From NCBI RefSeq assembly GCF_026210795.1, contig NC_089445.1:3348001-3412000 (forward strand): DNA of 64,000 nt. Reading direction: 5' to 3'. Within the stretch, counting starts at the first letter, position 1, and every line of letters starts with the position of its first letter. Positions 1 through 12,601 of the stretch are shown piece after piece. The position numbers and the translations under genes are program-made. The notes beneath the pieces were generated by a model. That model worked only from the letters and a program-made list of their open reading frames with translations. It ran no database searches and had not been told where the DNA came from. This stretch comes from Rhizophagus irregularis (lineage: Eukaryota > Glomeromycota > Glomeromycetes > Glomerales > Glomeraceae).

Positions 1-1076
1 CGAAAACGTTGTTTCACCATAGGATAATGTCCAAGATAATACACAATAAAGCAAAACATATTTGCTATCTGAAATATTTTTATTTTTTTTAAAAAAAAAA
101 GTCAATATTCTTTAAATTTTTTTACTTGCATTACTGGTTCCTGCAGTTATGAAATCAATTATACTTCTGAAAATCTCTTTATCCGTCATAAATCAGCATC
201 GGCCGACGATTATCACGTACCGTATTTGCGGTTATGTGAGACGTTAACAAATGAGGGTGTATTCTCAATTTCAATCTTCCTTTGTTTTTTAATAATATCA
301 TATATTTTATCATATAAATAATCTCTATTTTACACTTTTTCACGAATAAAAGAAACATAATGACGCATGAACTTATTAAATTGTAAAAATAAATAATTCC
401 TTTCACATAAAAAGTGTCGATTGAATAAAATTTTCAGATCCTTTAATTTTTTCTCTTTCTTTTTCATAAAAATATTATATTCAAGAGCAATCTTTTTATA
501 ATGAAAAATAACAGCATCATTTTTCACACTAGTTGAAATTCTAAAAATTATTTCATTTGTAAATCTATTCATCCATTCAATAAGTTCCAATTTGTAATCT
601 TCTTCGAGACTATTCCAATAAGTTTCCACTTCATTCCATAATTCATTAATCTATTCAAAGGCTTAATCATTAAAACTTGGTCTCATCAAAGCTTGAGTAT
701 AAAATTGACGTCTATATTTCCAAGATTTTAATCATTATTACTGGCTAATCTTTGTAATTTATATCCAGTGGCTCCTTCAAATTGAATATTTCTACATAAA
801 AGGATATTTAGTTTTTTTCAGAAGGTATATTCATATTTTCAATCAAATCAACGCTACATAATACGATTGTACGTTTCCCTGCTATATTTATTTCAAACAT
901 ATTTTCATATTTTTTATGCATTAGCATCAACCAATCATTATATTCCAATCCTCTTTTACCAAGAAGTGGGAAATGGACCAGGTAAAGGATTTGGACGAGT
1001 GAAATAATGATAATAATATCTATCTAGTTACATAGAGAATTATAATTCCGAATGAAAAAATAACTGTGGATATCAT
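1..1076 (-). pseudogene. Cytochrome P450 pseudogene, truncated by window edge
   Basis: Read on the minus strand, this is a decayed relative of the two intact P450 genes in the window. Near 1070 the anchor start is recognisable (ATG ATA TCC ACA...). At 330-629 a frame resembles the middle of the intact proteins, with 'NKFMRHYVSFIRE' against 'NRFMRHYVPFIRG'. At about 190-290 the 'TSHITANTVRD' segment matches 'TSFITANTPRD' of the intact genes. At 1-65 the start of exon 2 (NMFCFIVYYLGHYP) is visible and runs off the window. Several frameshifts, a deletion just before the I-helix region and loss of the proline-rich hinge frame show it is non-functional. Its heme-binding part would lie outside the window. 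The family assignment is secure by similarity to the neighbours. The exact damage cannot be dated. Confidence 0.85.
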
Positions 1077-1489
1077 TTTTTTTTTAATGTAAAAAAGGAT
1101 GTAAGTAAAGAGCTTATGTCTTTATATTTATACCGAATGGATTACATCACGTCTATTATTTTCACTACTGATTATTTTCTCATCGTAAAGGGTGTTAATA
1201 ACGGATTCTTTTAAAATAGGGAAAGCAGTGATTAATACTGTTCTGATTTATTACAGTATTATGCTCAGGGCCAGAATTAAGATAATGTTAGTCAGTATCT
1301 AAAAAGTGTAATAAAAATTTTTTTATCTATAAAAGGCAAGATCTACATAATTATTTTGTTTTTATATTTCGAGTATCCTTACAGTTGGAGATAGGAAAAA
1401 TTTTTCCAATGGCAATCATTTCTTAATTATCGTTGCGGCGCATCTATATTCTTTGAATAAAAACAGAATATGTCTAAATTTAAATAATA

Positions 1490-1629
1490 CATTAAGTTTC
1501 TAAATTTAAATAATTTATTAAGTTTCTAAATTTCAATATTTCATTAAGTTTCTAAATTTCAATATTTCATTAAGTTTCTAAATTTCAATATTTCATTAAG
1601 TTTCTAAATTTCAATATTTCATTAAAATT
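1490..1629. repeat. 26-bp AT-rich tandem repeat, about five copies
   Basis: The unit ATTAAGTTTCTAAATTTC plus an eight-base tail repeats with an exact 26-bp spacing (for example ATTAAG at 1517 and 1543). The first copies carry TAAATTTAAATAA and the later ones TAAATTTCAATAT. No coding potential is visible. It lies between two P450 remnants. Confidence 0.9.
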
Positions 1630-1689
1630 TAATTAAATTGAAAAGTAAACCGATAATATTATAGCTTAAAGGATTCTCTTTAATATATC

Positions 1690-1905
1690 AGATTGGATAT
1701 GTTAAAGTTATTAGCTTTTTGTGAGACGCAATGATTAAAGATTATCTGACTGATACTGAAAAATTCGATTCTGATAAGTTTACAAGACTGAAGAAAGTGA
1801 TAATATTCATTTGAAAGACAACAGGTTAAATTCTTTCACAATATTTAGAAATGGCAGAACAACTTAATTATGATTCAAGTTCACTTACAGCTATAAAGAT
1901 AAGGT
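1690..1905 (+). pseudogene. P450 C-terminal fragment
   Basis: This plus-strand stretch preserves pieces of the C-terminal half of the local P450 family: 'IGYV' (intact: GGYV), 'IKDYLTDTEKFDSDKF' (intact: KDYWTDPEKFDPDRF), and at the end 'LNYDSSSLTAIK' resembling 'LNYHSALLTVCK'. The intervening heme-binding segment is reduced to a frame-shifted remnant. Stops and a deletion make it a dead fragment. Its strand is opposite to the larger P450 pseudogene at 1-1076, so the two are separate relics or were split by an inversion. Confidence 0.75.
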
Positions 1906-2925
1906 TAGACAAAAAAATTATAAAATAACGAAACATATTTATGTACTTTATAAATTATCGTTCTCCTTGAGTTGACATTTTTAGCATGTATTGTTTAGAA
2001 TCTGTAAGTATGTAATTTTTTGCTATTATTATTGCAATGGTACGTGGATCAGCGTTAAAAAATATACAAAATTTGGCAATCGGCTGGAGTTGTTACCAAT
2101 TTACCGGATCAGCATAATATCCCAGTATGAGGCAGTATCCCACCTACAATTCTATCGGAGATACCCGATGCACCTGCTTTTTTTGAACCGGGTCCAAATT
2201 TAGAATAATTTGGTTACATTTTAAAATAATAATTTATCGTACCACTTTCGAAAGAAGGTTGAAATGTAACATAGATATCATCTAATTTTCACATGCATGT
2301 TCATATTTATTTTAAATTTAAATATAAATATTAAAATTATTTTAACTGGTATTAATTTGTTAAAATCTTCAATATATTTTTTATTGAATAATCATATACA
2401 ACTAACCTCGAGATATTTGAAAAACTGTAACGTCCAATAAACAATTATTGTAATATGGCTAAGCTTATTTCCGTAAGTTTTCCGAGATCGTCATCTGGCA
2501 GGTTAGGAGTTTTCTTATTTTGGTAACAAAGTCGCACAAATTTTCTAACATAACTAGATATAGAATACGTTTACTTGGTAACAATAAGGAGTTTAAGAAA
2601 TTTATAGATAGTAATTATTTGTGTCACCTTAAAAATACATAGAATGTAGCCATTGATTCCAAATCGTTAATCCGGGTTCTTTAAAAAAAAAAATAATTGT
2701 TGAGACAAAGGTTTTAATTTGGTAGCATACGGGAAAATTCCCTTCCGAAATATGACACAAGGAATTTAAATTCATTATCATGTAAAATCTTGCATAAATG
2801 GACATTAACTAAACAATTACTAAAGAAAAAAAATCTATTGTATATTTAATATATAAATGTGCAATAAACACGCTTCCAAAATTTAATATTTATATTCTTT
2901 TAAAAAGAGAATAAATATTTCAATA
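1906..2925. other. Intergenic, AT-rich; upstream region of P450 gene 1
   Basis: No gene is recognised. The last 100 bases before the P450 start contain AT-rich TATA-like stretches (around 2840-2860, 'aatatataaatg'), but no defined promoter element can be assigned. A 70-codon plus-strand open frame at 1991-2203 has no recognisable composition or motif and is not called. Confidence 0.5.
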
Positions 2926-4711
2926 ATGATATCAATTATCTCTTTATTTAGTTCATTCGGAATTTCCGATATTTTTTATCTTTCCATTACTTTCATAATT
3001 CTCTATGTATCTCGATACTATTATAATTATTTCACTCGTATAAATCCTTTACCTGGTCCACTTCCATTTCCAATGTTTGGTAATATTCACCAAAAATTTG
3101 GATATGAATTTAATGATTGGTTAATGTCATTACATAAAAAATATGGAGATATGTTTGAAATAAATTTAGCTGGACAACGTACTATCATATTATGTAATAC
3201 AGAATTAATTGAAAATATGAATATAACTTCAACTAAAACAAAATATCCTATTAGATTTCTTGTTACAGAAGGATTTAGAGAATATGGAATAAATGGTACA
3301 GGAATAGTTAATAATGTTGATCTAAAATCTTGGAAATATAATCGTCAATTTTTCACTCAAGCGATGATGACTCCAAGTTTTAATCATCAAGCTGTTGAAT
3401 GTACGAATAAATTATGGAGTGAAATGGAATCTTATTGGAAAAATCTTGGAGAAAACCATGAATTGGATCTTATAAGATGGATGCATAGATTTTCAAATGA
3501 AATGATTTTTATAATTTCAACAGGAGTAAAAACTAATTGTGTTGCTTCTTATTATTATACTCTTGTACCTAATAATGATTTAAATGAAAAAGAAAAAGAA
3601 AAAATTAAAGAATCTGAAGATTTTATTAAATCGCTTGAAATGTTATTAAGAGGGGCCATTTATTTTTTTTACTTTAATAGATTTATGCGTCATTATGTTC
3701 CTTTCATTCGTGGAAAAGCAATTAGTTTATTAAAAAATAGAGATTATCTATACGAAAAAATATATAAAATTATTAAAGAAAGAAGGACTGAAATTGAGAA
3801 TACACCATTAAATCAACCTCTCCGTCATGATATGTTGACATCATTTATAACCGCGAATACACCACGTGATATTAACGTTGTGAGACATGGTGACACTGAT
3901 GCTGATTTGTTAAGACCGATATCCGACATGGAGATTTTTGGTAATATACTCGATGCTATGGGCGGAGGAACTGATACAGTAAGTAAATTCATATTAAAAA
4001 ATTATCCTAAATATTTGGGGGAATAATGCTTCATCATTCTAATATTGGGAAGGAAAACTTTTTATTACTTATTTAACTCTTTCTTTAATCTTTTTAAAAT
4101 TATAGACGGCGAATTTGTTTTGCTTCGTCGCATATTATCTTGGACGTTATCCTGAAGTTAAGCAACGATTACGACAGGAATTGGATGACGTTATCGGAAA
4201 TGATTCTACAAAACAAATAACATATAAACATATTGATGAATTACGTTATTGCGATGCAGTTATTAAGGAAGTATATCGACTTTTTCCTGTAGCATTTTCA
4301 CTTGGTCGTGTAAGTACTGAAAAAGATGAAGTCGGAGGATATGTTTGGCCAGAAGAAACTTCATATTCAATACTTTATTGTGCAATAATGAAATCAAAGG
4401 ATTATTGGACTGATCCTGAGAAATTCGATCCTGATCGATTTTATAAAATTGATGAAGATGATAAATATTTACTTGAAAGACAATACGTTAAAACTGCATT
4501 CTCAATTTTTGGAGGTGGAATTAGAGCCTGTCCTGGAAGAAAATTAGCGATGATAGAATTAAAATGTTTATTGGCCTCGATTTATAGAAAATATGATATT
4601 GAAATGGTAGATAAAAATGCGCCGATCAATTATGAATCTGGTTTCATCACAGGTTGTAAAGATATGCGAGTTAAAATTAAACCAAGAAAATTATGGGAAA
4701 ATGAAATATAA
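2926..4711 (+). CDS. Cytochrome P450 monooxygenase (P450 gene 1), two exons
   Basis: Exons 2926-3978 and 4106-4711 join in phase 0 across a GTAAGT...ATAG intron of 127 nt, giving about 552 residues, a normal fungal microsomal P450 length. Residues about 10-30 form an N-terminal membrane anchor, followed by the proline-rich hinge 'NPLPGPLPFPMFGN'. The I-helix motif GGGTDTT (about 346-352) spans the splice junction. The ExxR motif is EVYR (about 406-409), the PERF-like motif is DPDRF (about 459-463), and the heme loop FxxGxRxCxG is present with Cys near 493. All catalytic hallmarks are present, so it is predicted to be an ER-bound heme-thiolate monooxygenase that takes electrons from NADPH-P450 reductase. 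The substrate is unknown and I cannot assign a CYP family. It is closely similar to gene 2 at 9250-10974, with the intron at the identical position, which indicates recent local duplication. Confidence 0.95.
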
Positions 4712-6231
4712 TTTTTGTATATATATATTAGTGTTATAAAAAATTTTGGGTAACCGTTATTTCATTTTTTTTATTATTTATTATTTGTTACTATTCTAAA
4801 AAAATTTATCGTAATTTACAATTATTTATTTATAAAAAGAGACTTCTAATGTGTATTGAACCTTTGAAACCTTAATTTAATCGCAAGTCAAATGATGTTT
4901 TATTCGCATTAATTTCTGATTAGAGTGTTTGACACAGTTAATGCGTGGATGAGTAGATATACCGACTATATTTATGGTTGGTTATTAAGGTTAAATTTAT
5001 TTTGTCATTATTTCCAAGTCAGTAAATTTTAAAATAATTATTGGTTTCGTAGGATCATTATCAAAACTAATATACAGTGAGCATAATACGCTTTTGTACT
5101 AATTTATAACATTGTTATATGATTTTTTAATTTTTCCGAATGTTTGCATATATTTCAATAATAACAAAAAAGAAGCTGATGCATCATACATAGTCAGTAT
5201 AAATTTTATACAGTATTTATGTTCATAAAAATTATCGCACTGGACACTCCTTGAGTAATACGGTCAATATAATAAGTATATTTGATCTCGTTTGCTGAAA
5301 GATGAATCGCTCTTGTTAGATATGATAACGCTCTGCTAGAGTTAAGATGCGAACAGCAGGTTCAGAATTTACTAGAAATGAATATAAAATATTTGAATAA
5401 TTTCCCTTTTAAAAAAATATATATATTTATCACACGATCAACTCACGAAACCTCTATAATTTTTTTAACTAATGGAAGCTCTATCACTTGTTATACAAAA
5501 TAAAATCGATTTCTTCCTGTAATACAGTATACATGCATCTGTATTAATAATTCAGTTATAAATATAAACTATAAAACTATATTTCGTAATGTCGCGTAAT
5601 CCGAATGGATAAATGGTTCATCCGCTTGTCATGTCACACGAGTTTTGTGTAATTAATTTTAAATCAGATATAGAACTTTATCCAGATCATTAAAATACAA
5701 AAGTCTTTCAAACTTAAATTTATTATTTGGCAATATTTTACGTATAATTATTTATTGTATGAACACTTTATCTGCAAATCTAATAATTTGATAGATTATG
5801 ATGTGATCTATTTGCTTTTCTTCCTTATATTTTATTACGTACACAATAAAAATTGAAATGAGAATAGGATTTTAACAACAAGAATATATATAATATCGAT
5901 ATTAAAAAGTTTTTATTTATTAGGTTATTAATTAGTACATTATTTATGGGTGAGTTCTCGCTAACTTTAAATAAAAGTTTTTTTTATATAAAATCAGTAT
6001 TTTACGAGAAATCCATTGAATAATTAACTTTATAATATAGTTATCAATAAAGAAAAATCGCCCTGGCCCGCACTATGGCTAGCTCTAAATTAATACAGTA
6101 TTATATTCATGTACATGCCTATGAAAGTATTCATTCAGAAGTCAGAACTGATATAAAATTTAAATTATATTATTCTTGAGATTCCAATTCGGAAAAATGT
6201 GTCCATAATAGTACTAACCAAATAAATATAA
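4712..6231. other. Intergenic, AT-rich
   Basis: No coding region, RNA gene or clear repeat is recognised between P450 gene 1 and the nested MITEs. The sequence is uniformly AT-rich with many stops in all frames. Confidence 0.5.
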
Positions 6232-6814
6232 GCCATAAAAAAAATTTTATTCGTTATTTCTGTATAGAGGTTGGAACCGACCAAAAAAACCTTAATCGAT
6301 TAATAATCGATTAACCAAGGGCTGAAGGGCCCTAATCGATTAATAATCGATTAATATTAAAATATTAAAATTTTTTTTTTTTTGACCGCAGATTGCACCA
6401 AATTGTTTTAGATCATACATTTAGTTATAGAAAGTCTTATTTATTATTATTATCATTAAAAAATTAATACAAATTCTTCCAAGTTCGGAGAACACGTGAC
6501 CAAAAATTCACAGCTCTGGGCCGCATTAGATAATTTGACCAGAATTATGGGTTGATAATTTTAATCGATTAACCGATTTTTGAGATACCTTAATCGATTT
6601 AACCGTCTTAGTCGATTAATTAATCGATTAACCTTAATCGATTCCAAACTCTATTTCTGTAAAAACTCCGTAAAAATGAGCCTTACACGGATTCATTCAC
6701 GGAAATGTAAATAATTCGATAAATTCCGAGATATAAGGTTATTAATTCCGGAAATATGAGCCATTTACGAAAAAAGATGGAATATTAAAAAAAAGGATCA
6801 ACTTTTTTTACAGG
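6232..6814. mobile_element. Outer MITE, interrupted by a second MITE
   Basis: The outer element belongs to the same family as 12202-12385 and 19452-19619. Shared blocks include 'cataaaaaaaattttat(t/c)cg', 'aaaactccgtaaaaatgagcc', 'ggattcattcacggaaatg', 'aattcgataaattcc' and the other terminus 'ctttttttacaggg'. The ends are imperfect inverted repeats beginning roughly CCCTRTAAAAAA. It encodes nothing. A TAGAG-ended element has inserted at 6265-6653, so the original unit is about 190 bp. Confidence 0.8.
6265..6653. mobile_element. hAT-type MITE with 8-bp target duplication
   Basis: The ends are inverted repeats: TAGAGGTTGGAACCGA on the left and, read inwards on the other strand, TAGAGTTTGGAATCGA on the right. 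An exact 8-bp direct repeat TTTCTGTA flanks it (6257-6264 and 6654-6661). TAGAG-type termini with 8-bp duplications are the signature of hAT transposons. Subterminal regions contain repeated palindromic TTAATCGATTAA blocks (6292-6350 and 6560-6640), which may be transposase-binding repeats. There is no transposase gene, so movement would depend on an autonomous relative. Confidence 0.92.
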
Positions 6815-9249
6815 GAAGAATCATAGTATTCTTGAATGTTATTTCTGTTACGATATATAACGTTATAATTTTGATCGTTTATTATACAAGCCTATAAACA
6901 AATTCAATTTGAACAGTTGATAAAATCATTCAGCCTGAACGGTTTTCTCAATTATGGCAATTTCTCGCTAAAAAGGCCATCTGCTCTCGTTGCAAATGGA
7001 TCGGAATTAGGTTTATTCACTAAAAATACAAACTCATGACACAGAAATATGGAATATTCAATTGTTTGTCATAACAAAGTAAATAAAATAATTTAACAAG
7101 ATCTGATGAATTAATAAATGAATTAAATTACAAAAGATGAATCATTTTGTCTTAACAAAAGCTTCATTTTATATTTTTAGCTTCACCCAAAGCTCCACCT
7201 CTAACTCACAAATATAAAATAAGTATATTCAGAGTAATATATACTTATTTTCTTTTGAGAATGAAAAATCACCTTTTGCTTCTCAACCCGCTAGTGATTT
7301 TAAAACTGAGCCGCCTAGAAGTAGTGCCAGCGTAGTTATTGCAACTTTACTTTTTTTATACGCTATCTAACACAGGAATTCAGTAAAATATATGTGGTAG
7401 TGAAAAGGGATTAGATTTGTTCATCAATCATTGCAAACAAATTTATTAAAATTTAAAGAGATGGAAAATCTGCACCAAGCAATACTAATTTTTTTTTTAA
7501 AAAAAAAAAGATCTCGCAACCTGGAGACAATTAATTGTTAAAGAATATATTTTTTTATGATAGCGATGAGTCGCTTTACAAGATATCTTAGAGATTTAAT
7601 ATACTTTCAATCTATTAATGTCCAATTTTTTTAAGTCTATGATGATAGAATGATGACTAAATGCCACACAAAGGATAAATAGTTCATCCACTAGTCATGT
7701 TACTTGATGGATGGTAACTGGTAACATGCATTTCTTAGAAGATGGCCTTTTTAATGGATCTTCATGCCAGCACTTTTTCATCAAATCTACATAATATTGT
7801 GGAGTTATTTTCAACAATGTCAGGACTCAGGTCACCTTTACAAATACTTAAACTAAATTGAAGATCAGTTCTATACAAATACAGCAGCAAATAACGCTAT
7901 ATTTTCTACTACGCTATGCTACCCACTAAATTAACTACAAAAAAAACTAAATACAGGTATACGAATGTAGAACTCTACATGTTAATTTTCTTATATTTTT
8001 GACTTTTTAAATTTTTCGATGTTTTGTAATTTTCTTATTTTATCTAAAATCCTATCTATTTATTGATTTAAGTATTTAAATGATAAGTTCACTGTCTTTC
8101 TTCTTTTCGTACTTTTATAACTTTCTCCGAATACATCTTGGAACTTGTGATTTCTTTTTGACGACTCAAGTTTTTTATCGTTCTCGTTCACGTATATTTA
8201 TGGTATTTTCCCACGATATTGGCGGATAATGAACTAAATTTGAGGTCGATATATCACTATCTTCTTCTCATCATTAACTTTCCGTTATCGTTTTTTCCAA
8301 CTCGATCATCTTTTTGTACGATGACTTCCATTGATAACTTGTTTATGACTTTTGACGGGAATCCAAAAATGATATATTTTTATCACTTTCTCCATCTTTT
8401 CTTCTTAAATTAATTTTTCTATCGCTATTTGTTTTTGTCGATCTTGAAGAATTTATTTAGCGTCATATTTTTCCATAGAATCAACTCTCAAATGGCGTTC
8501 CTCGTCTTTTTGATGTTCTTAATTTCTTTTATTAATTGCCATTGATCTCATCATCTTTGTGGAAATGTCCATTCACCATTATACCATATAAATCGTGCGT
8601 GTATCTATTCAAATATTATACAACAGAAAAACCTCTTGAATTATTTTGAATTATGTATCTGTGCTCTTACTTTTTGATAATTTAATAGTTTATTAGAGAT
8701 ATATCATTATGTCACGTGTTTCTTGTATCATATTTCCATCCTTTTGACGGAATTTATCGGAAACGATCTCTCTTTGCGTTATTTTGCTGCGCTTGCTGCA
8801 GCAAGTTTCTAAGGTAATTATTTCTTTATATTTCATACCTATTTCTTCACTTTTAAATAAAAGTTCTATATTTCAGGATATAATCTAGTATGTATAGTAT
8901 GTTGACTTATGCTATTGATAAAGCGTTGGAAGTTTTACTGTTTTCCCGAAAACTTCTTCAGTGCTCGTTGTCTGTCCTATATTTCCGAAGTGTTTAACAA
9001 AAAATTGAATCTTTCATAAAATATATTCTCAAATTCATTTCTCGTATGATAAGATTCCATTTTTTTTTAACTCTTGTCAGAAAATTTTTGCCGAGATAAG
9101 TGCCCCCCATTGTCCATTATTGACAAACTCTATTTTTTGTGTAAACCAGATAATTAGTGTGTTACCTTAGATAATGATAAATATGTAAATATGTGCTGTG
9201 ATTTACAATTTTTTTTTTCCCGTCGATTTCTATTTCTTTTTTCTCAACA
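6815..9249. other. Intergenic; possible decayed Lys/Glu-rich minus-strand coding segment at about 8040-8580
   Basis: Most of this stretch is featureless. On the minus strand at about 8040-8580, fragments of frames rich in Lys, Glu, Ser and Asp (for example 'KRNHKFQDVFGESYKSTKRR') alternate with stops, as expected of a dead charged-protein gene. No family is recognised. The last 100 bases precede P450 gene 2 and show no defined promoter element. Confidence 0.35.
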
Positions 9250-10974
9250 ATGATATCGACAATTGTTTTTTCATTAGGGGTTTCCGATATTTTTTATCTT
9301 CTCGTAACTTTCATAATTATTTATGTATCTCGATATTATTATCATTATTTCACTCGTCTAAATCCTTTACCTGGTCCATTACCACTTCCAATAGTTGGTA
9401 ATATTCATCAAAAAAGAGGATATGAATTTAATGATTGGTTAATGTCATTACATAAAAAATATGGAGATATGTTTGAATTAAGCTTAGCGGGACAACGTAC
9501 AATCATCTTATGTAATACTGATTTAATTGAAAATATGAACATACCTTCAACAAAAACTAGATATCCTTTTAGAAGATATATTGTTTCAGAAGGAGTTAAA
9601 GAATATGGAATAGATGGCACAGGAATAATTAATAATATTGATCCAAAATCTTGGAAATATAATCGTCAATTTTTCGTTCAAGCTATGATGACCCCAAGTT
9701 TTAATTATCAAGCTGTTGAATGGATGAATGAATTATGGAGTGAAATGGAATCTTTTTGGAATAAACTTGGAGAAAATCATGAATTGGATCTTATAAAATG
9801 GATGCATAGATTTTCAAATGATATGATTTTTAAAATTTCGATAGGAAAAAGAAATAATTCTGTTGCTTCTTATTATCATACCCTCGTACCTGAAAGTAAT
9901 GATTTAGATGAAAAAGAAAAAGAAAAAATCAAAGAATCTGAAGATTTTATTCAATCACTTGAAACGTTAATAAGAGGAGCCATTTATTTTTTTTACTTTA
10001 ATAGATTTATGCGCCATTATGTTCCTTTCATTCGTGGAAAAGCAATTAGTTTATTAAAAAATAGAGATTATCTATACGAAAAATTATATAATATTATTAA
10101 AGAAAGAAGGACTGAAATTGAGAATACACCATTAAATCAACCTCTCCGTCATGATATGTTGACATCATTTATAACTGCGAATACACCACGCGATGTTAAC
10201 ATTGTGAGACATGGTGATGTTGATGCGGATTTGTTAAGACCGATAACTGACAAAGAAATTTTGGGTAATATACTCGATGCTATAGGTGGAGGAACTGATA
10301 CTGTGAGTGAAAAATTTTTTCATTAAAACTAATACTATATATATTACGCATTTAATTTTAAAAATTCATTTACAATTTTTTAGGTTTCGAATTTGTTTTG
10401 CTTCATCGTATATCATCTCGGACATCATCCCGAAGTGGTACAACGGTTACGACAAGAATTTGATGAAGTTCTTGGAAAGGACGTTACAAAACCCATAACG
10501 CATAATGATATCGATAAATTACAATATTGTGATGCAGTTATTAAGGAAGTATCTCGTCATTGTCCTGTAAATTATTCACTTGGCCGTGTAAGTGTTGAAA
10601 AGGATACGGTTGGAGGATATGTTTGGCCAGAAAAAACTTCATTTTCAATACTTTACTGCTCGATAATGAAACGAAAGGATTATTGGACTGATCCTGAAAA
10701 ATTCGATCCTGATCGATTTTATAAAATTGATGATAGTGATAAATATTTTCTTGAAAAACAACACGTTAAAAATGCTTTCTCAATTTTTGGAGGTGGAATT
10801 AGAGCCTGTCCTGGTAGAAAATTAGCAATGATAGAATTAAAATGTTTATTATCATTAATTTATAGAAAATATGATATTGAATTGGCAGATCCAAATGCAC
10901 CACTTAATTATCATTCTGCTTTACTTACAGTTTGTAAAGAATTATTTATTAAAGTTAAACCAAGAAAATTTTAA
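9250..10974 (+). CDS. Cytochrome P450 monooxygenase (P450 gene 2), two exons
   Basis: Exons 9250-10302 and 10384-10974 join in phase 0 across a GTGAGT...TTAG intron of 81 nt, giving about 547 residues. The protein has an N-terminal anchor, the hinge 'NPLPGPLPLPIVGN', ExxR as EVSR (about 406-409), DPDRF, and the heme loop 'FGGGIRACPG' with Cys near 493. The I-helix reads GGGTDTV, keeping the acid-Thr pair but replacing the second Thr or Ser of the usual motif with Val, where gene 1 has GGGTDTT. The long stretch around 'YFNRFMRHYVPFIRGKAIS' and the following 60 residues are almost identical to gene 1. It is predicted to be an ER monooxygenase with unknown substrate. It is head-to-tail with gene 1 at about 4.5 kb, which suggests tandem duplication followed by MITE insertion between the copies. 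Confidence 0.95.
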
Positions 10975-12201
10975 AACACAAATAAAGATTTATGTATTGA
11001 ATATAGTATTTGTTTATTATGATTTACCATTCTATTTGACATTTTTTTTTTCGTTATAAGATTAGGAATTTTAAATTTAGAAAATATTGCTGGAATGTTT
11101 AAATAGATAACATCGTTCTAATTCATTTTGATCTTAAGTTTTATCGAAAGGAGGAATCGTTTATTTGATCATAATAATTTTTTTTATTAAAAAAAATGAA
11201 CACCAATATTAATTCATTCATGGATAAACGTGGGGCTAGGTCGGGTCATTGCCATAAAAAATTTTTCCTTTATATGATTCTTTTTCTCAATACGCCACGG
11301 ATAATTGCAGCAAAAACTAGGTTAATATTTAGCTATAACGAAACAGAAAAATTAAATATCCGATTATTATTATACTAAAGATCCGCTGGATTAATCAAGG
11401 CGTTATTAGAAAAATATTCAGCTACAATGAAATAGATTATAACAGGATTCGATGAGATGCGATCCGACTGCCGTAGATAATCCATCACGGATTGAAATCA
11501 CACAAATTTATCCGACATCCGTATTTATTAAATAGATATCCAGTTTATTCGTGCCCATTTTATAGATCATGATTCAGAACCAGGAAATTTCGAAATGGAA
11601 TTGATAGATTGGAAATTACCGTTTCATACTGAAACGATTATTAAAGTGAAAGATAGTAATGAAATCCTTGGAGGATATAATCGGATTTTATTTTATTTAT
11701 TTTATTTTATGGTAACGCGCATTTCATTCTTTATTGATTAAAATATGGTAACAAAGTACATTAAATAAAGACAAGATATGCATAGCAGTATAAAATTATA
11801 CACTATCTACCAACCCATATTCTATAGGGTTGTATAACATTTTGTAGCCCTATTTAAAAACTATATTAACACTATGTTTGATTAACTCTTTTTGTTTATT
11901 CTTGCCATTCTTCTTATTTAACGATCTCCCCTTTTCTGCATTAACAAATATCATGAAGTCAACGCTAGTTGCTCGGCAAGGTTATCCGGCCCACCATAAA
12001 AGACACAAGTGGAAAATGATGGTATAAAGAAGGCAAGAAGCGTGTATTTCTTCATTCGATACCGTTCTTTGCGCAATTATTACAGGAATCACTTCGTTCT
12101 TACCCTGGCATTCTAACCACGAGCTTGCTAAAACCTAGGCATACTTGTACACCGCACCATTCATTTCTTTCATTAATAGATTTATTTTTATTTTTAGCGT
12201 C
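10975..12201. other. Intergenic; weak P450-like shred near 11590-11700
   Basis: No intact gene. Around 11630-11690 a short frame 'IIKVKDSNEILGGYNRI' is faintly like the 'VSVEKDTVGGYVWP' segment of the local P450s and may be a relic, but the match is too short to be sure. The rest shows no features. Confidence 0.35.
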
Positions 12202-12385
12202 CCCGTAAAAAAAGTCAATCCGTTTTTTTATTCCATCTTTTTTCCGTAAAAGGCTCATATTTCCGGAATTAATAACTTTATATCACGGAATTTATCGAAT
12301 TATTTACATTTTCCGTGAATGGATCCGGGAAAGGCTCATTCTTACGGAGTTTTTACAGAAATAACAGATAAAATTTTTTATAGGG
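12202..12385. mobile_element. MITE, 184 bp, CCC(T/G)RTAAAAAA termini
   Basis: An uninterrupted copy of the element family also seen at 6232-6814 and 19452-19619. It starts CCCGTAAAAAAAGT and ends AATTTTTTATAGGG, an imperfect inverted repeat pair. CGTC is present on both sides (12198-12201 and 12386-12389), consistent with a short target duplication. Internal blocks such as 'cggaatttatcgaatt' and 'acggagtttttacagaaat' match the other copies. Confidence 0.85.
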
Positions 12386-12389
12386 CGTC

Positions 12390-12601
12390 TAAATAATGAA
12401 AATATTTGTGCATTGCTTTCCTTCTTCAGTTCCATGAATGTCAATATGACCGTTGTTGATTAATGAGGTTTGTATAATTTCTTGATACTTCTCTTCTTTT
12501 CTAAAATCGTTGATGATATCCACTACCTCTTTTGGTGTAGTATTTTCTTTAATTGGCTTCGATATCGATTCCGGAGTCTCTTCATCAAGACATCTCTTCA
12601 T
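12390..12601 (-). pseudogene. Unidentified gene fragment abutting a MITE
   Basis: On the minus strand an open frame of about 70 codons starts with ATG at 12601 and has protein-like composition ('MKRCLDEETPESISKPIKEN', then 'TPKEVVDIINDFRKEEKYQE'), rich in Glu and Lys and free of low-complexity runs. It ends where the MITE begins, so the element probably truncated a longer exon. No family is recognised. It could instead be a chance open frame. Confidence 0.35.

Noticed and set aside
1490-1629. Regular repeats considered as a CRISPR array
   Set aside because: The repeats are contiguous 26-bp units without unique spacers, and the genome is eukaryotic.
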